Part shown: positions 52,090-60,314 of the stretch, in pieces
Layout of the letters: the number at the start of each line of letters is the position of its first letter
Position numbering within the stretch: position 1 is the first letter of the stretch
Source: Proteiniphilum saccharofermentans
GTDB lineage: Bacteria; Bacteroidota; Bacteroidia; Bacteroidales; Dysgonomonadaceae
Reading direction: 5' to 3'
Length of the DNA: 64,000 bases
Assembly: GCF_900095135.1 (NCBI RefSeq)
Contig: NZ_LT605205.1
Coordinates: 682,001-746,000, forward strand
Translations under genes and position numbers: made by a program
Notes under the pieces: generated by a model
Seen by the model: the letters and a program-made list of their open reading frames with translations, nothing else
What the model was told of the DNA's origin: nothing
Databases searched by the model: none

Positions 52090-52799
52090 ATATTCGTACC
52101 GATAGGCTGACGCGCGATTTCGGCACACTCAGGGCTGTCGATAATGTCTCGATTGAGGCTGGTCGGGGTGAGATCATCGGCTTGCTGGGTGCCAATGGCG
52201 CAGGCAAGTCGACATTGATACGGATGCTTTGCGGGCTGGTAAAGCCCACTTCCGGAAGGGGTGAAGTGGTAGGGTTTGATATCGTCCGGCAAGGAGCGAA
52301 GATCAGACGAAAAATAGGTTATATGGGGCAGCAATCGACGCTGTTTGAAGATCTGACCGTACGTGAGAACATCGAATTCTATGCGGCCGTTTACGGGATG
52401 AGCCGCCGCGAAACCCGTAACCGGATGAACGAGTTGATGCACGATCTCCGTATTGGACGCTATGCCGATAAACGGATAGCCACCTTACCCTCGGGCTGGC
52501 GACAGATGTTGGCTTTCTCAACGGCGATGTTGCACCGTCCCGAAGTGGTTTTCCTCGACGAACCGACCAGCGGCCTCGACGCCATCAGCCGTCGCGAGCT
52601 ATGGAACCGCATCTCTCTGGAAGCCGGAACAGGCACGACCGTGATGGTAAGTACCCATTACCTTGACGAAGCGTTCTACTGCACCCGCCTCATCATCTTG
52701 GAGGAGGGAAAGGTGAGGGTATGCGGAAAGACGGAAACAGTAAAATCCGCCGGAGGCGCCGACGGGCTGACACACTATTTTATTCATCACGAAGCATGA
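52083..52799 (+). CDS. ABC transporter ATPase 2
   Basis: A 238-aa second nucleotide-binding subunit. I start at 52083 (MLNIRTDRLTRDF), overlapping the previous stop by 7 nt; an ATG at 52050 would add an unlikely extension. Walker A GANGAGKST, Walker B VVFLDEPTSGLD and H-loop STHYLDEA are intact, but the signature reads LPSGWRQM in place of LSGGQ, a divergence that often marks one degenerate site in a heterodimeric ABC pump. Ends with a 4-nt overlap into the first permease. Confidence 0.92.
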   Translation: MLNIRTDRLTRDFGTLRAVDNVSIEAGRGEIIGLLGANGAGKSTLIRMLCGLVKPTSGRGEVVGFDIVRQGAKIRRKIGYMGQQSTLFEDLTVRENIEFYAAVYGMSRRETRNRMNELMHDLRIGRYADKRIATLPSGWRQMLAFSTAMLHRPEVVFLDEPTSGLDAISRRELWNRISLEAGTGTTVMVSTHYLDEAFYCTRLIILEEGKVRVCGKTETVKSAGGADGLTHYFIHHEA

Positions 52800-53917
52800 A
52801 AAGGGGGAAAAATATAGTGGCCATTGTACGAAAGGAGGCGCTTCTTATCTGGCGTGATAAGTTGAGTGTAGCGATTCTTTTCCTCTTACCCGCGCTGATT
52901 CTCCTCGTTTTCGGTGTTGTTTTATCCTTCGAAATCAAAGAGCTCCATATCGCCGTCATCAACGAACGGCACGAGCCGGCCGTAGAACGGCTATTCGCCC
53001 AGATAGAGGCGTCGAGCAGCTTTCATATAGTGAAACGGCTTCACCATTCCGGCGAAATAGCCGCTGCCTTTGGGAGGGATGATATCCGGATGGTGATCGT
53101 CGCCCCCGGCGGCTTCACCCGCCAATTAGCAACCGGACAATATCCCGATATATCTCTTTTTATTGATGCTTCCGATCCCAAGCTGGCGCTGGCGGCTACG
53201 AGTATCGCCCGTAAGATAATAACGGCTTTCGTACAGGAGGAGCTCCCTGAAATGAGGCCGCTGCAAAAGCAGCCGGTAGCGCGCTTCCTCTACAATCCCG
53301 GATTGCGGAAAGAGACGGCGTCGGTTCCCGGGTTGATGATGATTATTTTTATTCTTATTTCTTCTATCATGCTTAGCATCAGCTTTGTCGGGGAAAAAGA
53401 GCGGGGGACTGACAAGATGTTGGCGATGACGCCCTTTTCAACTTTCGATATCGTGTTGGGGAAATCGCTGCCTTACCTCGCCATTACGATTTTCCACATC
53501 TTCTCGGTGTGGGGTGTCAGTTATTTTATTTTTCATATCCATATAGCAGGCAACCCGATACTTTTCTTGGCGCTCAACCTGCTGTTCGCAGTCAACTCGA
53601 TGGCCTTCGGCCTGTTGATCGCTTCACTGGTGGATCGGCAGCTTGAAGTGGCTATCATCTGCTGGTTGTTCCTTTTCATTCCGAACGTCTTCATGTCGGG
53701 CTTCATTTTCCCGCTCATGTCGATGCCCGCTCTTTTCCGGTGGGTCGCATGGATACTACCCGGCACGTCGTTCATCGAAGCATATAGAAATATTGTTTTT
53801 AAAGGTGTAGGGTTGCAAGGCAATGCGCTGCCGTTCGCATTACTCCTATCTCAATTGGTGCTGCTTTTGCTGGCCTCCCGTAAAGGACTGGTGAAGCGGT
53901 CGGGAGGATACAGATGA
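52796..53917 (+). CDS. ABC-2 type permease 1
   Basis: A 373-aa membrane subunit (start MKRGKNIVAIVRKEALLIWR at 52796, overlapping the ATPase stop). One N-terminal helix (about 25-46) is followed by a periplasmic domain of about 120 residues (HIAVINERHEPAVERLF), then five C-terminal helices between about 185 and 365, with the ABC-2 motif MLSISFVGEKERGTDKMLAMTP before the second group. This is the YbhS/YbhR layout. Forms the translocation pathway with permease 2. Confidence 0.9.
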   Translation: MKRGKNIVAIVRKEALLIWRDKLSVAILFLLPALILLVFGVVLSFEIKELHIAVINERHEPAVERLFAQIEASSSFHIVKRLHHSGEIAAAFGRDDIRMVIVAPGGFTRQLATGQYPDISLFIDASDPKLALAATSIARKIITAFVQEELPEMRPLQKQPVARFLYNPGLRKETASVPGLMMIIFILISSIMLSISFVGEKERGTDKMLAMTPFSTFDIVLGKSLPYLAITIFHIFSVWGVSYFIFHIHIAGNPILFLALNLLFAVNSMAFGLLIASLVDRQLEVAIICWLFLFIPNVFMSGFIFPLMSMPALFRWVAWILPGTSFIEAYRNIVFKGVGLQGNALPFALLLSQLVLLLLASRKGLVKRSGGYR

Positions 53918-54993
53918 ATATATTGTTTGCCGCCATAAAAAAAGAGATCAGGCAACTGAAACGCAATGTTTCGTTGCTGGTGATCATTGGTGCCAGTCCA
54001 TTGCTCATCATGGGTATTATTCCGTTTTCGATAGAGAAGCGGGTGAAGATCAGCCTCTCCGTTGTTGATTGCGACAATAGTGCTGCCAGCCGTATCATGA
54101 CCTATCGAGTGAAAGCTTCTCCCTATTTCGTGAAGGTGACGGAAATGGAGAGGGTGGAAGAGGCGCTCGATCGGGTCAAAGAGAACAAAAGTGATATGGT
54201 GATGATACTCCCCGAAAAGATGGAGCGTGACGCCGGAGAAGTAGAGGCAGCACCACTGAGTATCGCTCTTGATGGTACGCACACGCTGAACGCCCAAAGC
54301 CACTTTGCCTTCCTGGAGCAAATGCTGCAATATGATCTCTCCGAGGGGGAGATCCCCTCTCAGCTACACCAAAACCTGCTCTTCAACCCCTCCCTCGACG
54401 GGCGGATGTGGTTTATTGTCTCATTGCTGGTTTTGCTGGTCACACTTATCGGTGCCTGCCTTGTCACCCTCGATATAGTGAGCGAAAAAGAGTCGGGTAT
54501 ATGGGAGCAGTTACAGGCAACGCCGCTTTCTCTTACCGTTTATATCGTCTCGAAGATGGTTGTATTCGCGGTGGCCGGCCTGTTTGTCCTGGGTGTCGGC
54601 CTACTTCTATGCCACTCTTTTTTTGGCTTTGCCTTGGCGGGACGGTGGTATGTTTTCTGGCTGTTGGCATTAGCGTTCCTGTGGCCAATGCTCATGATTG
54701 GTATTGGTATTGCATCGATATCCAAGAACCAGGTGCAGGCGATATACTTGCTGGTCTTCGTGCTCCTGACGATTATCCTGATGAGCAGCATGTTCTCCTT
54801 TCTGAATGCTATGCCTGGCTGGGCCAGGGCGACGCGGTTCGTCAACCCGCTCTATTTCATGCTCGATGCTTCGCGGCTGGTAGCGTTGAAAGGGTTCTCG
54901 CTTGCCGATGTGTGGTCGCAGTTCGCGGCACTGTGCATCCAGGGTGCGGTGCTATCGGTCTTGATCTTCCGGCGGATGGAACGGACAAAATAG
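53914..54993 (+). CDS. ABC-2 type permease 2
   Basis: A 359-aa partner permease, overlapping permease 1 by 4 nt. Same layout: N-terminal helix (about 22-40, LLVIIGASPLLIMGIIPF), periplasmic domain (about 45-165) and five to six helices from about 167 on. The ABC-2 signature LVTLIDIVSEKESGIWEQL-like block appears as LDIVSEKESGIWEQLQATPL. With permease 1, two ATPases, adaptor and TolC channel it completes an apparently functional tripartite exporter. Confidence 0.9.
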   Translation: MNILFAAIKKEIRQLKRNVSLLVIIGASPLLIMGIIPFSIEKRVKISLSVVDCDNSAASRIMTYRVKASPYFVKVTEMERVEEALDRVKENKSDMVMILPEKMERDAGEVEAAPLSIALDGTHTLNAQSHFAFLEQMLQYDLSEGEIPSQLHQNLLFNPSLDGRMWFIVSLLVLLVTLIGACLVTLDIVSEKESGIWEQLQATPLSLTVYIVSKMVVFAVAGLFVLGVGLLLCHSFFGFALAGRWYVFWLLALAFLWPMLMIGIGIASISKNQVQAIYLLVFVLLTIILMSSMFSFLNAMPGWARATRFVNPLYFMLDASRLVALKGFSLADVWSQFAALCIQGAVLSVLIFRRMERTK

Positions 54994-55014
54994 TGATAAA
55001 TAATATAAATTAAA

Positions 55015-55593
55015 ATGAGAAACAGTTACGAAACATTTCATGCCTTATGCCAAAGTAGAAGAAGCCACCGGAAATTCAGCCCCGAGCCGGTACCCGAAGA
55101 GATGATCGCGCAAATATTGGAGACCGCCGCTACGTCACCGTTTGCTTCAGGCAGGAAGAACTGGAAAATATTGGTTATCAGAGATAGAGATGTGTGCCGG
55201 GAGATGGTGGAGGCGATCCGACGGCAAACCGAACAAATGGCGGCCGACATGGAGCCGGAGATGGCGTCGATGTTCAGGCGTTATGTCTCAAACTTCACGC
55301 AGTTCGCAGATGTCTCCGCTTTATTGCTCCCCATATTCCGGGTCGCACCCGTAATGCGATCTCTCTTGCGCGACAGGCTGACACCCTCCCTGCAATGTTG
55401 GGAGCGCGACAATGCCGTGAAGTCGATTTCGTGTGTAGCCATGCTTATTCTGCTGGCTGCCGAGAGCCTGGGATTGGGTGCATGTTACATGACCGGCCCG
55501 CTCATCGCCGGTGAGGAGTTAGCACAGATTACCGGACTCTCTGCCGGACAAGAAATCGGCGCTATCATTCCAATTGGTTACCCGTTAAAATGA
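55015..55593 (+). CDS. Nitroreductase-family flavoprotein
   Basis: A 192-aa FMN-dependent oxidoreductase of the nitroreductase family. FMN-contact motif SRRSHRKFSPEPV at the N-terminus, AATSPFASGRKNWKILVI, and the C-terminal LLAAESLGLGACYMTGPL. The protein is compact, without the extra domains of characterised NfsA. It starts 21 nt after the permease gene and its stop overlaps the next gene by 4 nt, so it belongs to the export operon. In biosynthetic clusters such enzymes can dehydrogenate or reduce a product, but the substrate here is unknown. Confidence 0.88.
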   Translation: MRNSYETFHALCQSRRSHRKFSPEPVPEEMIAQILETAATSPFASGRKNWKILVIRDRDVCREMVEAIRRQTEQMAADMEPEMASMFRRYVSNFTQFADVSALLLPIFRVAPVMRSLLRDRLTPSLQCWERDNAVKSISCVAMLILLAAESLGLGACYMTGPLIAGEELAQITGLSAGQEIGAIIPIGYPLK

Positions 55594-56252
55594 TCATGTC
55601 GATGGAATTATTTGTCCACTCCTTTGTTTTCAACAACAAGAAAGAGAACAGCTATCTGCTGTGGAACCGGGCAGGAGAGTGTTTGCTGGTTGACCCGGGC
55701 TGCTCTACACCCTACGAGCAGGAATTGCTTACCGGATTCCTCTCCCGGAACAATCTCTATCCGAAGAGACTATTGCTTACGCATGGCCATTTTGACCATG
55801 TTGCCGGAGTACCATTCCTGATTCAAGAATATGGTTGTGAATGTTGGATGCACTCTGCTGAAGAAAAAGAACTCCAGCTATCCCGGACGTTGGCACCGAT
55901 GTATGAGTTTGAGACAGTTGAAGAGTTTCAAGTAGATCATCATTACGACGACAGCACCCAACTCTCTTTTGGTGGAATCTGCCTGAGAGTCATCCATATT
56001 CCGGGGCATACCGATGGTTCTGTCTGCCTGTTTGTGCCGGGCGGTCCTTACCTGTTCGCGGGTGATGCGCTGGTGAAAGGCAGCCTGGGCTTTGTCAATA
56101 ACAGTTATGGCGAGGTGCTGGCCCATCTCCAAAAAAAGATCTACCCGCTTCCGGATGAGACGATCATCCTTTACGGCCACGGACCCTCTTCCACGCTGGC
56201 TGAAGAGAAACAGACGAACCCCTTTTTCCATCGGATGAATCGGAAAAAGTAA
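55590..56252 (+). CDS. Metallo-beta-lactamase-fold hydrolase
   Basis: A 220-aa glyoxalase-II-like hydrolase. Metal ligands are visible: THGHFDH (HxHxDH), HIPGHTDG, GDAL with the bridging Asp, and YGHGPSS near the C-terminus. No signal peptide, so cytoplasmic. Enzymes of this fold hydrolyse thioesters among other bonds; next to an acyl-carrier-protein pathway a thioesterase role that releases the product is attractive, though this is inference. An alternative start at 55596 is possible. Last gene of the operon; it converges with the regulator gene 15 nt away. Confidence 0.88.
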   Translation: MIMSMELFVHSFVFNNKKENSYLLWNRAGECLLVDPGCSTPYEQELLTGFLSRNNLYPKRLLLTHGHFDHVAGVPFLIQEYGCECWMHSAEEKELQLSRTLAPMYEFETVEEFQVDHHYDDSTQLSFGGICLRVIHIPGHTDGSVCLFVPGGPYLFAGDALVKGSLGFVNNSYGEVLAHLQKKIYPLPDETIILYGHGPSSTLAEEKQTNPFFHRMNRKK

Positions 56253-56267
56253 TATCAATAAAGTAGA

Positions 56268-57362
56268 TCATTCTCTTTTCTCTGCCCGTCTCATTGACTT
56301 TGCACTACCAAAGCCGCTCTGTAGCGCAACCTCTTCTTTCGATAAACCGGGCTGTTCGGCGGTAAGACGACGAGCGTGTGCAAGACGGTGGCCGTTGACG
56401 AATTGCGAGAAGTTAACGCCGATATCGTTGTTGATCACCCGTGAAATATAGGTGCGGTTTGTACCTATTTCCCGCACTAAATCCCAAATGGTAAGATTTT
56501 CATTCAGATAAATCTGCTTATCCGTGAAAAGAGTTTCTATCTTCATTTGTAATGAACGCTGCTGTGCCGTAATTCCTTTGGCCGGAGGCTCTTCGTCCAT
56601 CTCATCATCCTTTCCACAGGTAAGCAATACTTGCCGCTGGCTGTTTCCGAGCAAGCCGATCCAGAACAGCATGCCTGTCAAAATCACCGACGGCGCGATC
56701 AGAAAAGAACTGTTCCCGGCAAAATTCTCCTTGCTGATTATCTCCATAACGATACAGGTGAAGATCGTAACCAGCAAAGTAACGTTCAACCACTGCACTT
56801 TACGCAACGAATATTCAGAGTTGGAATAAAAATTGGCAACCTTTTCGCTATTACGTCTTACCGCTATGATCGACAGCGACATGTATGCCATACCTTGCGT
56901 GACAAATACCACATTGACGAGATGTCTCATAATTTTCTGGTATAGGAAAATTCCGGTGACAGGGGGTTCCGATAGAGTAGGATACAAGAAACCGATGTAA
57001 TCCGCTTTCGACATGAAAAGTGTCCCGATGCCATAGAGTAGAAAAATAACAACCGGTAGTATCAGGAATTTGTAGTGTTGCCTCAACGAAAATCTGGGAT
57101 CAATTGCCAGCAACCGTACGTAGATATAATAGAGAGGAAAGGTCAGTAAATGGGCAAGGTAGTAGAGAGAGTCGGCATAGATATATAATTCAGGCAAGGG
57201 CAGATAGTACAATGTGTGAGATATGAAGATGATGAGCGACACGATCATAAACTTACCTAGGAACCATTTCGGCTCGTTTCCTCGCCTTTCCACAATATTA
57301 AGCACCACCGCCCAAAACAGGGTGGTATAGAGAGGACTTAATAAGAGAAATAGTTTGAACAT
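56268..57362 (-). CDS. Membrane-bound AraC-family regulator
   Basis: A 364-aa protein with about seven hydrophobic helices in residues 4-240 and a cytoplasmic AraC/XylS DNA-binding domain at about 280-364. The first HTH is ENLTIWDLVREIGTNRTYIS; the second begins EVALQSGFGSAKSMRRAEKRE and stops there, about 12-15 residues before the family's usual end. In the last codons the normal Phe is Glu, and one lost A would explain the early TGA. It is transcribed divergently from the fatty-acid operon and faces the operator boxes, so I infer that it senses an envelope signal and controls both island operons. Confidence 0.85.
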   Translation of the reverse strand: MFKLFLLLSPLYTTLFWAVVLNIVERRGNEPKWFLGKFMIVSLIIFISHTLYYLPLPELYIYADSLYYLAHLLTFPLYYIYVRLLAIDPRFSLRQHYKFLILPVVIFLLYGIGTLFMSKADYIGFLYPTLSEPPVTGIFLYQKIMRHLVNVVFVTQGMAYMSLSIIAVRRNSEKVANFYSNSEYSLRKVQWLNVTLLVTIFTCIVMEIISKENFAGNSSFLIAPSVILTGMLFWIGLLGNSQRQVLLTCGKDDEMDEEPPAKGITAQQRSLQMKIETLFTDKQIYLNENLTIWDLVREIGTNRTYISRVINNDIGVNFSQFVNGHRLAHARRLTAEQPGLSKEEVALQSGFGSAKSMRRAEKRE

Positions 57363-57387
57363 ATTGATAATATCTAATAGCCCAAGG

Positions 57388-57395
57388 CAAAATTA
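57388..57395 (-). promoter_or_regulatory. -7 promoter element of the AraC-type regulator gene
   Basis: Minus-strand TAATTTTG, exact consensus, 26 nt before the ATG at 57362. The operator boxes begin about 30 nt upstream, so the regulator could also control itself. Confidence 0.5.
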
Positions 57396-57425
57396 CAAAA
57401 AAATAATATAATAAATTATTTTTTT

Positions 57426-57507
57426 ATCTTTTGTCCGGATGTTTTACCTTTTGTCCGAATGTTTTTACAATTTGCCCGTTGGATTTAGCTTTGCATCCTT
57501 ACTTTTG
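57426..57507 (+). promoter_or_regulatory. Operator/promoter of the acyl-product operon (copy 2)
   Basis: Three direct boxes: ATCTTTTGTCCGGAT (57426-57440), ACCTTTTGTCCGAAT (57446-57460) and ATTTGCCCGTT (57470-57480), then -7 TACTTTTG (57500-57507, exact consensus). Boxes spaced 20 and 24 nt suit AraC-type direct-repeat binding. The last two boxes and -7 align without gaps to 48378-48443. Confidence 0.8.
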
Positions 57508-57556
57508 TTTTTTGAGAACAATATTTATTAACTTCATAATTTAGATAAAGCAAACT

Positions 57557-58090
57557 ATGAGAACAACGATTATTAAATTTTTATGGTTAATACCTGTGAT
57601 CTTATTGGCAGTATCATGTAGCCTAATCGAAAAACTTGACGACGTTGATTTCGACGTCACGATGCCGGTTACTTTCACGGTGATTGAAACGGCCAGTTCC
57701 CCATCGGGCAAGTCTTATTCCGATTCCGAAACGCTGAGCGTAGCCAATGACCCCGACGTGTTGAAATATGCCAAAAAAATTAAAAAATTTAAGGTGAATA
57801 AGGTTACTTACTCCATCTCGGGTGCCAATCCGGCCACGATAAAGCTAACCGACGGAAAAGTTGCGACCGGTAACGGAAAAACTATCGCAAGTGCTGCCAC
57901 CATCGACCTGTCGAATACCTCTGAAACCAATCTGACAACCGACAATAGTGGTATCTCCGAACTCTGTAAATCGTTACTTGAAAACAAGCAAGAGCAGATA
58001 ACACTCCAAGGAACGCTCTCATCAACTCCCGTCAGTTTCACGGTAAGATTGAAGTTTTATCTAACGGTCACGGCCAATGCTCTCGACTAA
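57557..58090 (+). CDS. Hypothetical lipoprotein of the acyl-product operon
   Basis: A 177-aa lipoprotein with lipobox LAVSC (Cys21). The mature part is beta-rich and Thr/Ser-rich (MPVTFTVIETASSPSGKSYS, ISGANPATIKLTDGK, and a final VSFTVRLKFYLTVTANALD), suggestive of an Ig-like or amphipathic beta fold. I do not recognise a family. It is the first gene after the operator/promoter at 57426-57507 with a leader of about 45 nt, and its stop overlaps an ATG of the next reading frame. Its position says it serves the same system, perhaps in the periplasm or outer membrane. Confidence 0.7.
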   Translation: MRTTIIKFLWLIPVILLAVSCSLIEKLDDVDFDVTMPVTFTVIETASSPSGKSYSDSETLSVANDPDVLKYAKKIKKFKVNKVTYSISGANPATIKLTDGKVATGNGKTIASAATIDLSNTSETNLTTDNSGISELCKSLLENKQEQITLQGTLSSTPVSFTVRLKFYLTVTANALD

Positions 58091-58146
58091 TGAATTTTAC
58101 AAATCTGACTTTACAAATATCATTTCATCAATTTAAATTCAACAAA

Positions 58147-58788
58147 ATGAAAAAGCTAAGTTTATTAATTGTCGCTTTATTACTTTTTACAGTAGCAGGT
58201 GTCCAGGCACAATCAGAGGGTGGCGATTTTGCCAAAAGAGGTGCAATCTTACTTAATCCTCAGTTGCTTAATGTGTCATATCAGAGCATGAAAATCAACA
58301 GCTCCGATAGTGATGCCAGCGATGGGGAGAAGTTATCGCAACTGGGTTTATCCGTCTCAGGTGGTTATGCCATTGCCGACAACCTGTTTATTCTTGCTCA
58401 GGTAGCCGGACAGTCATTACAATTGGGAAGTGATGATGCAACCAAAGTCTCTTTTTTCACTATCGGTGCTGGCGCCCGTTATTACATTGGTAAATTTTTC
58501 CTGGGCGGAGGTGTGCTTGCAAATAACGGTAAGATAAACATTGGTGGCTATTTTGACGACTTTGACGATATGGAGGTGAGCGGAGATGACCTCAGCACAA
58601 CCATTATCGGATATCGTGCTGAGGCAGGATATGCCATATTCCTGACTCCGTCGGTTGCCCTTGAACCATCGGTCAGTTATGGAGGCAAACTTACGGGAGG
58701 TGAAATAAAAGTCGGCGGTGAAAAAATGGACTCCAAAATTAAATACAACCAATTTGGTGTCAATCTCGGAGTAAGCATCTTCTTCTAA
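58147..58788 (+). CDS. Small outer-membrane beta-barrel protein
   Basis: A 213-aa porin-family barrel. I start at 58147, where a signal peptide begins (MKKLSLLIVALLLFTVAGVQ); an in-frame ATG at 58090 would add 19 residues before it. Alternating hydrophobic strands with glycines follow (LSVSGGYAIADNLFILAQVAG, FFTIGAGARYYIGKFFLGGG) and the protein ends in VNLGVSIFF, a terminal aromatic as required for Bam insertion. Eight to ten strands are likely, so a sensor, anchor or lipid-handling barrel rather than a large pore. Function in the system unknown. Confidence 0.85.
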   Translation: MKKLSLLIVALLLFTVAGVQAQSEGGDFAKRGAILLNPQLLNVSYQSMKINSSDSDASDGEKLSQLGLSVSGGYAIADNLFILAQVAGQSLQLGSDDATKVSFFTIGAGARYYIGKFFLGGGVLANNGKINIGGYFDDFDDMEVSGDDLSTTIIGYRAEAGYAIFLTPSVALEPSVSYGGKLTGGEIKVGGEKMDSKIKYNQFGVNLGVSIFF

Positions 58789-58794
58789 AAAAAC

Positions 58795-58842
58795 AACGGA
58801 AAGAAGGGGTTGTTTTTATTCTGAAAACGGCTCCTTTCTGTT
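58795..58842 (+). terminator. Imperfect hairpin between barrel gene and ACP gene
   Basis: AACGGAAAGAAG (58795-58806) pairs with CTCCTTTCTGTT (58831-58842) with one G-U and one mismatch, followed by TTGTTG. It may lower read-through into the enzyme genes. Confidence 0.35.
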
Positions 58843-58867
58843 TTGTTGAATCACAATTGTAAGCAAC

Positions 58868-59248
58868 ATGGAGATCGAATATAAATTAAGGGAATTACTG
58901 ATGCCGGTGCTGGGCATTGCTAACATCGAGGAGATACAACCTTCACATGCGCTTGTGAACGACCTGGGAGCCGAAAGCATCGACTTTGTTGAAATACTTT
59001 ACCTTATTGAAACCCATTTCGGGGTGAAAATACAGATACAGGAAATCACCATGGTTGACTATGCTTCGGTGGATACGTCCGTCGATGGCAAGGTAACCCA
59101 GGTGATCGCCGAGAAACTGAATCGCGACTTCAAGACCGATAAGTTCCATGAAGGGCAATCCGTACGCGATATTTACGAAAATTTCACGGTAGGTGATTTG
59201 TCCACTATCATCGCGTTGAAAACAGAGAAGCCAAAACAGGAAGCATGA
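58868..59248 (+). CDS. Acyl carrier protein, long form
   Basis: A 126-aa acyl carrier protein. The phosphopantetheine site is Ser37 in NDLGAESIDFVEILY, a good match to the DSxD-type motif (here ESID). The usual ACP is about 80 aa; this one carries an inserted segment of about 35 residues (DYASVDTSVDGKVTQVIAEK) before the last helix, as in some dedicated polyene-type ACPs. No phosphopantetheinyl transferase gene is in the window, so the modification must come from the host enzyme. Its stop overlaps the dehydratase start by 4 nt, showing dedicated partnership. Confidence 0.9.
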   Translation: MEIEYKLRELLMPVLGIANIEEIQPSHALVNDLGAESIDFVEILYLIETHFGVKIQIQEITMVDYASVDTSVDGKVTQVIAEKLNRDFKTDKFHEGQSVRDIYENFTVGDLSTIIALKTEKPKQEA

Positions 59249-59724
59249 GGTTTTATTTAATCGACCGGATTACGGAAGTTGCTCCGGCAAAATATGTAGA
59301 GGGATTGAAGCTCATCTCGATGAGCGACGATGTTTTTGACGAACATTTTCCCGGATACCCGGTTTTTCCCGGTTCCTTAATCCTGGAAGGCCTTGCCCAA
59401 ATGAGTGGATTATTTTTTGAATACTGCCTCAAGCAAGAGGGGGTAACCGGTAAACGGGCCGTGTTGACATTGGTCAACCGGATGAAATACCGTCGCCTTG
59501 TTATCCCGGGAGACTGCCTGCATTACCGTGCCGATGTGAAAGCATTTTACCCGGATGCGTACGCGACGGTAACCGTAAAAGCCACGTGCGAAGGGAAACG
59601 ATACGCTGAAGGCGAACTGTTTTTCAGTTTCTTAAACGACATCATGGATGAAGAAATGCAAAAAACAACCGATCGGCTGATGACACTGGCTTTCCGTAAC
59701 GCGCGGGTAATTTCGGAGAAATGA
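59245..59724 (+). CDS. FabZ-like 3-hydroxyacyl-ACP dehydratase
   Basis: A 159-aa single hot-dog-fold dehydratase. The catalytic His34 lies in DEHFPGYPVFPGSLILEGLA, with Glu48 as the second catalytic residue, followed by QMSG as in FabZ/FabA. It removes water from 3-hydroxyacyl-ACP to give trans-2-enoyl-ACP. No enoyl reductase gene is present in the operon, so double bonds made here could be kept, which would give an unsaturated or polyene-like chain (inference). Overlaps by 4 nt with both neighbours. Confidence 0.9.
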   Translation: MRFYLIDRITEVAPAKYVEGLKLISMSDDVFDEHFPGYPVFPGSLILEGLAQMSGLFFEYCLKQEGVTGKRAVLTLVNRMKYRRLVIPGDCLHYRADVKAFYPDAYATVTVKATCEGKRYAEGELFFSFLNDIMDEEMQKTTDRLMTLAFRNARVISEK

Positions 59725-60314
59725 GAGTGATATATAAGAAATATTTGCCCAAGGAGGAGATACCGGTTTATGACTACGCTCGAAACCGGAAATTGGTAAA
59801 ATATTATACCCGCGAGACCATGGCTGCAGTCGTGTCTGTCGCCTGCCTGTTTGAAGGGCGCGCTCCTGACCCCTGCATGCCCTTTTTCTACTCATCGGGT
59901 GAAACCGAAATGATTGATCTCTATCGCGGCATTGGTGACAGGATTACCAGCGTGGAAAAGGATTTCAGGTCAACCTGGTTTGTCGAGAATGTGGCCGTGT
60001 TGATCTCTCCGCTGGAACGGTTCAAAACGATGCGCAACACCACCGCCTGTTTAGTGGCCATCGAAAACGGATTGAAAGGGGATAATGGCGTGTTGTTAGC
60101 CTCGGCGTCCGGATTACTTTATTCGGCAATGTTCACCGAAACGGAGGGTACCGTACTTATTGGCGCCGGAAAATTGTATGCTGACGGAACGGTGGAATGC
60201 GGGTTTGCCGAAGGATTGCCCGCCGAATTTGCGACACACCCGTTACTCGACAGCCCCGGAGATGCCATCGAAATTTTTCAACCTTCAAAATCACCCGCTG
60301 TATGGCCGTCGTAA
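59721..60314 (+). CDS. Short ketosynthase-like protein without active site
   Basis: A 197-aa protein resembling the N-terminal-type ketosynthase family (PF13723) found in aryl-polyene clusters: AVVSVACLFEGRAPDPCMPF, FFYSSGETEMIDLYRGIGDR, and LVAIENGLKGDNGVLLASASGLLYSAMF. None of the Cys-His-His ketosynthase residues are present. By analogy it might be a chain-length or stabilising partner of the full ketosynthase that follows with a 13-nt overlap. This is homology-based and moderately sure; other possibilities remain open. Confidence 0.65.
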   Translation: MRVIYKKYLPKEEIPVYDYARNRKLVKYYTRETMAAVVSVACLFEGRAPDPCMPFFYSSGETEMIDLYRGIGDRITSVEKDFRSTWFVENVAVLISPLERFKTMRNTTACLVAIENGLKGDNGVLLASASGLLYSAMFTETEGTVLIGAGKLYADGTVECGFAEGLPAEFATHPLLDSPGDAIEIFQPSKSPAVWPS

